Shown one piece after another: positions 63,263 to 64,000 of a DNA stretch of 64,000 nucleotides (its first letter is position 1; each line of letters starts with the position of its first letter). A program made the position numbers and the translations under genes. The notes under the pieces were generated by a model. It saw nothing but the letters and a program-made list of their open reading frames with translations, ran no database searches and was not told the DNA's origin. Source of the stretch: Niebla homalea (lineage: Eukaryota > Ascomycota > Lecanoromycetes > Lecanorales > Ramalinaceae). The DNA lies in the NCBI GenBank assembly GCA_019925105.1, contig JAHGAU010000021.1, forward strand, positions 930,001 to 994,000, given 5' to 3'.

Positions 63263-64000
63263 TTTACCTCACCCTCACCATCACCATCACCCTCACCATC
63301 ACCCTCACCATCACCCTCACCATCACCCTCACCATCACCCTCACCATCACCTGCACCACCCTCACCTGCACTACCACCCTCACCATCACCTTTACCTCCA
63401 CCCTTACCCGCACCCGCACCCTTCACTTGCACCCTCACCATCACCTGCACCATCACTCTCACCCTCACCTCACTTGCATTACCACCTTTACCACCACCTA
63501 CATCATCACCCTTACCACCACCTGCACCCTTACCCTCACCTGCACCCTTACCCTCACCTGCACCCTTACCCTCACCTGCACCCTTACCCTCACCTGCACC
63601 CTTACCCTCACCTGCACCACCCTCACCTGCACTACCACCCTTACCATCACCTTTACCTCCACCCTTACCCTTACCCGCACCCTCACTTGCACCCTCACCC
63701 GCACCCTCACCCTCACCCTCACCCTCACCCTAACCCGCACCTGCACCTGCACCTGCACCTGCACCTGCACCTGCACCTGCACTACCACTACCACTACCAC
63801 TACCACTACCACAACCACCCTCATCACCCTCATCACCCTCATCACCCTCATCACCCTCATCACCCTCATCACCCTCATCACCCTTACCTTCATCACCCTT
63901 ATCACCCTTACCCTCACTCTCACCCTCGCCATCACCTGCACTACCACCCTCACCTTACCACCACCCTCACCTACCTCACCATTACCATTACCATCACCAT
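63263..64000 (+). repeat. CACNNN hexamer satellite, strongly strand-asymmetric, continues past the window
   Basis: Built from CAC-starting hexamers in successive blocks: (CACCCTCACCAT)n at 63265-63348; an 18-bp unit CTGCACCCTTACCCTCAC about five times at 63518-63612; (CACCCT)n at 63690-63730; (CACCTG)n at 63737-63780; (CACTAC)n at 63779-63812; and a 9-bp unit CACCCTCAT about eight times at 63819-63882. A segment CTGCACCACCCTCACCTGCA at about 63352 recurs at about 63612, a higher-order copy. G is nearly absent from the plus strand except in TGCACC. The open frames here (Ser-Pro/Ala-Pro on plus, Arg-Val on minus) are products of the repeat and are not called genes. Confidence 0.9.

Noticed and set aside
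63721..63732. CCCTAA as a telomere repeat at the window end
   Set aside because: It occurs once within a CACCCT array. There is no run of TTAGGG/CCCTAA.
63200..63733. 177-codon Ser/Pro- and Ala/Pro-rich frame, and the minus-strand Arg/Val-rich frames at 63253-63468 and 63498-63953
   Set aside because: They arise because the hexamer repeat contains no stop in several frames. No domain, no composition change and no start context support a gene.
1..64000. Mitochondrial DNA, because of the very high AT content
   Set aside because: No mitochondrial genes or RNAs. The AT bias follows the CpA-to-TpA pattern within nuclear LINE, copia and MITE copies with target duplications.

Overview
The window looks like one large AT-rich, repeat-built block of a filamentous ascomycete genome (Pezizomycotina). 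Nearly every long element shows the signature of repeat-induced point mutation (RIP). CpA/TpG is largely converted to TpA while CpG survives, and reading frames are broken mainly by TAA/TAG codons explained by C-to-T changes of CAA/CAG. Spliced-type gene structure, Ty1/copia and LINE remnants, and short GC-normal islands fit this. I cannot name a species. A fungus with an AT/GC-compartmented genome, plausibly plant-associated, is an inference.

Layout. 1-3.9 kb: two small LTR elements in AT-rich waste. 3.9-8.9 kb: featureless RIP-degraded DNA with one truncated LINE end. 8.9-14.7 kb: a complete 5.8-kb LTR retrotransposon on the minus strand. 14.9-15.3 kb: a MITE. 16.1-21.9 kb: two 5'-truncated LINEs, the first split by a third small LTR element. 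22.2-26.8 kb: a TA-flanked DNA transposon with 55-bp terminal inverted repeats, holding a fourth small LTR element, a tRNA-like stretch, G-runs and tandem repeats.

26.8-28.8 kb is the one gene island. It is GC-normal and not RIP-mutated, and encodes a 96-residue secreted, Kex2-processed protein with eight cysteines in two similar four-cysteine modules. It is a candidate effector or secreted peptide nested in transposon DNA.

29-50.6 kb is a multi-layer nest. A pair of inverted repeats encloses a 6.05-kb copia element, which is itself interrupted by two full-length LINEs of about 5.79 kb in opposite orientation, a 541-bp TA-flanked element and a 367-bp short LINE-like element. One of the LINEs carries a second short element. 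50.6-57.2 kb: a complete copia element on the minus strand. 57.2-60.0 kb: a tandem repeat and a related copia fragment. 60.0-63.16 kb: a truncated second copy of the nested copia. 63.2-64 kb: a hexamer-based, strand-asymmetric satellite running off the window.

Functionally the window has one credible host gene. Everything else is mobile DNA and its decay. Short elements (about 340-370 bp) and LTRs keep near-normal composition while long elements are heavily mutated, as expected if RIP ignores short duplications. Boundaries were set by eye from LTR pairs of equal length, matching target-site duplications and comparison between copies.
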